Assembly: GCA_003140785.1 (NCBI GenBank)
Contig: PLKY01000079.1
Coordinates: 1,549-7,665, forward strand
Direction of reading: 5' to 3'
Length of the DNA stretch: 6,117 nt
Origin: Acidobacteriaceae bacterium
Lineage (GTDB): Bacteria; Acidobacteriota; Terriglobia; Terriglobales; Acidobacteriaceae
Under the pieces are notes generated by a model. The model saw nothing but the letters and a program-made list of their open reading frames with translations, did no database searches and was not told where the DNA came from. Below, one piece after another: positions 4,559 through 6,117 of the stretch. Made by a program: the position numbers and the translations under genes. Each line of letters opens with the position of its first letter. Position 1 is the first letter of the stretch.

Positions 4559-4915
4559 ATGATTACGCAGAACAAGAGAAACGCAATTCGGCAGCGCATT
4601 CACTCGCGCATCCGGCGGAAGCTTTCCGGCACAACGGACCGTCCGCGGCTCAATGTGTATCGCTCGCTGAACCATCTTTACGCACAAGTGATCGACGACC
4701 AGAAGGGCGAAACGCTGGTTTCCGCCTCGACGCTTTCGTTGAAGCTGAAGACCGGCGGCAATGTGGCGGCAGCCAAGGAAATCGGCAAGGCCATCGCCGA
4801 GAGAGCAACCGAGAAGGGCATCAAGAAAGTGGTCTTCGATCGCGGCGGCTTCTTGTATCACGGCCGGATCAAGGCACTGGCCGAAGCCGCGCGCGAAGCC
4901 GGCCTGGAGTTCTGA
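4559..4915 (+). CDS. rplR: 50S ribosomal protein L18
   Basis: L18 binds 5S rRNA together with L5 and helps attach it to the 50S central protuberance. The 118-residue protein is full length. It has a basic N-terminal arm (residues 1-22), SGTTDRPRLNVYRS at 23-36, YAQVIDD at 41-47, SASTLS at 55-60, and the C-terminal block VVFDRGGFLYHGRIKALAEA at 91-110 followed by AREAGLEF. AGGA at 4545-4548 lies about 10 nt before the ATG, a slightly long spacing. Heptad-repeat spacers flank it on both sides. Confidence 0.98.
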   Translation: MITQNKRNAIRQRIHSRIRRKLSGTTDRPRLNVYRSLNHLYAQVIDDQKGETLVSASTLSLKLKTGGNVAAAKEIGKAIAERATEKGIKKVVFDRGGFLYHGRIKALAEAAREAGLEF

Positions 4916-4918
4916 GAA

Positions 4919-5084
4919 TAGTGATCAGTTGTCAGTGATCAGTGATCAGTTTTTTTAGTGCCGATTGGGATTGATAGCAGGATGTTGGGAAATTGAAGTA
5001 CGGGAACAGGGAATCAGGGAATAGTTGAAGCAACGGTCAGCGGCACACTTGGACTGACCACTGATCACTGTTCACTGTCCACTG
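4919..5084. repeat. Intergenic heptad inverted repeat (CAGTGAT type), rplR-rpsE spacer
   Basis: From 3 nt after the rplR stop the sequence reads AGTGATC, AGTTGTC, AGTGATC, AGTGATC, AGTTTTT (4920-4954). 4919-4950 is complementary to 5053-5084 at 25 of 32 positions. The inner core 4933-4950 against 5053-5070 is 17 of 18. The loop is the longest of the set, 102 nt. A run of seven T residues (4950-4956) follows the left arm, not the right, so the structure is not an intrinsic terminator. The right arm ends where the rpsE ribosome-binding site begins. Confidence 0.85.
5007..5022. repeat. CAGGGAAT tandem pair inside the rplR-rpsE loop
   Basis: CAGGGAAT occurs twice in a row at 5007-5014 and 5015-5022, flanked by further GGGAA-containing sequence. 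This matches the CAGGGAT/CAGGGAA vocabulary of the arms at 3094 and 1-17, and differs from the CAGTGAT arms that enclose it. No complementary arm is visible in the loop. It looks like a fragment of another element of the same kind. Confidence 0.5.
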
Positions 5085-5095
5085 GAAGGAAAGCA

Positions 5096-5605
5096 ATGAC
5101 GATCTTGAAGAAGAAACTCGATGCCAACCAATACAACCTGAAGGATCAGGTGGTGGCCATCAATCGCGTGACCAAAGTGGTCAAAGGCGGCAAAAACATG
5201 TCGTTTGCCGCGCTGGTCGTGGTGGGCGACGCCGCTTCGGGCGTGGTCGGCTATGGTTCGGGCAAGGCCAAGGAAGTTCCCCAGGCGATTCGCAAGGGAA
5301 TCGAGTCGGCCAAGAAAAATCTCGTGCGCGTGAATCTGACCGATACTTCAATTCCGCACCAGGTGCTGGGCCGTTTCGGGTCTGGCCAGGTGTTGCTGAA
5401 GCCGGCGCCGGAAGGTACAGGCGTAATTGCCGGCGGCGCTGTGCGCGCAGTCATGACCTCGGTCGGCGTGCAAAACGTCTTGACCAAAAGCCTGGGAACC
5501 GCCAACCCGCATAACGTGATCAAGGCTACCTTCGACGCGCTGGTGCAACTGCGCGACAAGCGCGACGTGGCCACTATGCGCGGCAAGCTGGTCGAGGAGC
5601 TCTAA
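5096..5605 (+). CDS. rpsE: 30S ribosomal protein S5
   Basis: S5 lies at the 30S mRNA entry side and at the S4-S5 interface that affects decoding accuracy; its N-terminal loop is a site of spectinomycin-resistance mutations in other bacteria. The 169-residue protein shows INRVTKVVKGGKNMSF at 22-37, GYGSGKAKEVPQAIRKG at 52-68, TSIPHQVLGRFGSGQVLLK at 84-102, PEGTGVIAGGAVRAV at 105-119 and KSLGTANPHNV at 131-141. KNMSF replaces the RRFSF or RIFSF of many phyla, a substitution I associate with Acidobacteriota. AAGGA at 5086-5090 supports the start. The stop is only 2 nt before rpmD. Confidence 0.98.
   Translation: MTILKKKLDANQYNLKDQVVAINRVTKVVKGGKNMSFAALVVVGDAASGVVGYGSGKAKEVPQAIRKGIESAKKNLVRVNLTDTSIPHQVLGRFGSGQVLLKPAPEGTGVIAGGAVRAVMTSVGVQNVLTKSLGTANPHNVIKATFDALVQLRDKRDVATMRGKLVEEL
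5594..5599 (+). promoter_or_regulatory. rpmD ribosome-binding site inside the 3' end of rpsE
   Basis: GAGGAG lies 8 nt before the rpmD ATG and within the codons for the last residues of S5. A ribosome finishing rpsE would uncover or re-use the site, so rpsE and rpmD are probably translationally coupled. With rpmC-rpsQ, this is one of only two gene pairs here spaced tightly enough for such coupling. Confidence 0.7.
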
Positions 5606-5607
5606 CC

Positions 5608-5796
5608 ATGGCTGAGACGAAGAAGATTCGCATTCAGTATTACCGCTCGAAGAACAACACGCCCTTCAAGCACAAGCTCGTCGTCAAGGGCCTGGGCTTC
5701 ACGCGGTTGAACCAGATCGTCGAGCGTGTGGACAACGAATCGGTGCGCGGCATGGTGAAGACCATCCCGCACTTGGTGAGAATTCTGGAGAGCTAG
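5608..5796 (+). CDS. rpmD: 50S ribosomal protein L30
   Basis: L30 is a small 50S protein. The 62-residue product has the usual bacterial length. It shows KKIRIQYYRS at 5-14, KGLGFTRLN at 27-35, VERVDNESVRGMV at 38-50 and the C-terminal PHLVRIL. Family members usually read LGLxxLN; here it is LGFTRLN. The gene follows rpsE after 2 nt and precedes rplO, the standard order. An octamer-repeat spacer begins at the first base after its stop codon. Confidence 0.96.
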   Translation: MAETKKIRIQYYRSKNNTPFKHKLVVKGLGFTRLNQIVERVDNESVRGMVKTIPHLVRILES

Positions 5797-5890
5797 AGAA
5801 ACAGAGAAACAGAGAAAGAGAGAAACAGAGAAGCAGAAAATCGTAGGTTTACAATCTGTTTCTCTGATTCTCTTTCTCTCTGCTTCACTG
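5797..5890. repeat. Intergenic octad inverted repeat (AGAAACAG type), rpmD-rplO spacer
   Basis: AGAAACAG, AGAAACAG, AGAAAGAG, AGAAACAG, AGAAGCAG occupy 5797-5836 in an exact 8-nt period starting at the first base after the stop. 5802-5836 is complementary to 5856-5890 at 29 of 35 positions, around a 19-nt loop. The left arm is almost pure purine and the right arm mostly pyrimidine, so the DNA also has strong purine/pyrimidine strand asymmetry. In CAG phase the units read CAGAGAAA, linking it to the units after rplX. The rest of the gap holds the palindrome CGCTATAGCG (5925-5934) and the rplO ribosome-binding site. Confidence 0.85.
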
Positions 5891-5942
5891 ACACACGCGA
5901 GTCGGCGGGGCTCAACCCTTCCGGCGCTATAGCGAGGAAATC

Positions 5943-6117
5943 ATGGCAAAGAATCTATCCAATCTACGCGCGCCCAAGAAAGCCAACATCGGGCGCAAGC
6001 GTGTCGGCCGCGGTATGGGGTCCGGCATGGGCAAGACCTCAACTCGCGGCCACAAGGGCCAACGTTCGCGCTCCGGCTCCCACATGATGCGCGGATTTGA
6101 AGGCGGCCAGATGCCGC
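5943..6117 (+). CDS. rplO: 50S ribosomal protein L15, 5' part only
   Basis: L15 is a late-assembly 50S protein bound across several 23S rRNA domains. The first 58 codons are present and the gene runs off the window. NLSNLRAPKKANIGRKRVGRG, then GSGMGKTSTRGHKGQRSRSG and RGFEGGQMP, match the glycine- and arginine-rich N-terminal extension typical of L15. GAGGA at 5934-5938 stands 4 nt before the ATG. The family is usually about 145-160 residues, so roughly the first 40 percent is seen. In the standard order secY would follow, outside the window. Confidence 0.97.
   Translation, partial: MAKNLSNLRAPKKANIGRKRVGRGMGSGMGKTSTRGHKGQRSRSGSHMMRGFEGGQMP

Noticed and set aside
4919..4956. Terminator at the seven-T run after rplR
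   Set aside because: The T-run follows the left arm only. The sequence immediately upstream has no strong stem of its own apart from short GATC palindromes.
1586..5890. CRISPR array
   Set aside because: The repeats are 7-8 nt words in direct tandem without spacers, arranged as inverted arms. There are no 25-40 nt identical repeats and no cas genes.
5925..5934. CGCTATAGCG palindrome as an operator
   Set aside because: It is only 10 bp, occurs once and overlaps the rplO ribosome-binding site by one base; chance is sufficient.

Overview
The window is a stretch of a bacterial S10-spc-type ribosomal protein gene cluster, read entirely on the + strand. It carries thirteen genes: rplP, rpmC, rpsQ, rplN, rplX, rplE, rpsN (zinc type), rpsH, rplF, rplR, rpsE, rpmD and the start of rplO, which runs off the right edge. 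The order is the canonical bacterial one. No gene is broken, and I see no extra gene, tRNA, insertion sequence or CRISPR array. The protein sequences (notably L16, L6, L18 and S5) and the moderately GC-rich base composition look to me like Acidobacteriota (Terriglobia, Koribacter-like). That placement is from memory of the family, not from a search.

Layout: rplP (36-473) is followed by a 107-nt gap with two small hairpins. Next comes a compact block of rpmC and rpsQ (ATGA overlap) and rplN (31-nt gap). From rplN onward almost every gene is set apart by a long spacer of 132-221 nt, which is unusual for this operon. The one exception is rpsE-rpmD, which are 2 nt apart with the rpmD ribosome-binding site inside rpsE. 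The products are subunits of both ribosomal particles: S17, S14, S8 and S5 in the 30S, and L16, L29, L14, L24, L5, L6, L18, L30 and L15 in the 50S. They are presumably made from one polycistronic mRNA.

The remarkable part is non-coding. All eight long spacers downstream of rplN carry an imperfect inverted repeat whose arms are tandem 7-nt (sometimes 8-nt) words, most of them starting with CAG or TAG. The sets are CAGNNNT, YAGTTCN and the purine-rich CAGAGAAR. The 5' arm starts 0-5 nt after the stop codon in every case, and the downstream Shine-Dalgarno lies outside the 3' arm. The words differ from spacer to spacer while the architecture stays the same, and the loops (19-102 nt) share no sequence that I can see. 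The first 17 nt of the window are the 3' arm of another copy upstream of rplP. Two spacers also hold orphan arm fragments, as if elements had been layered. I do not know a published name for this element. In RNA each copy would form a 16-35-bp hairpin between cistrons. A role in mRNA processing or stability, translational insulation, or a REP-like selfish repeat are all possible, and the sequence alone does not choose between them.
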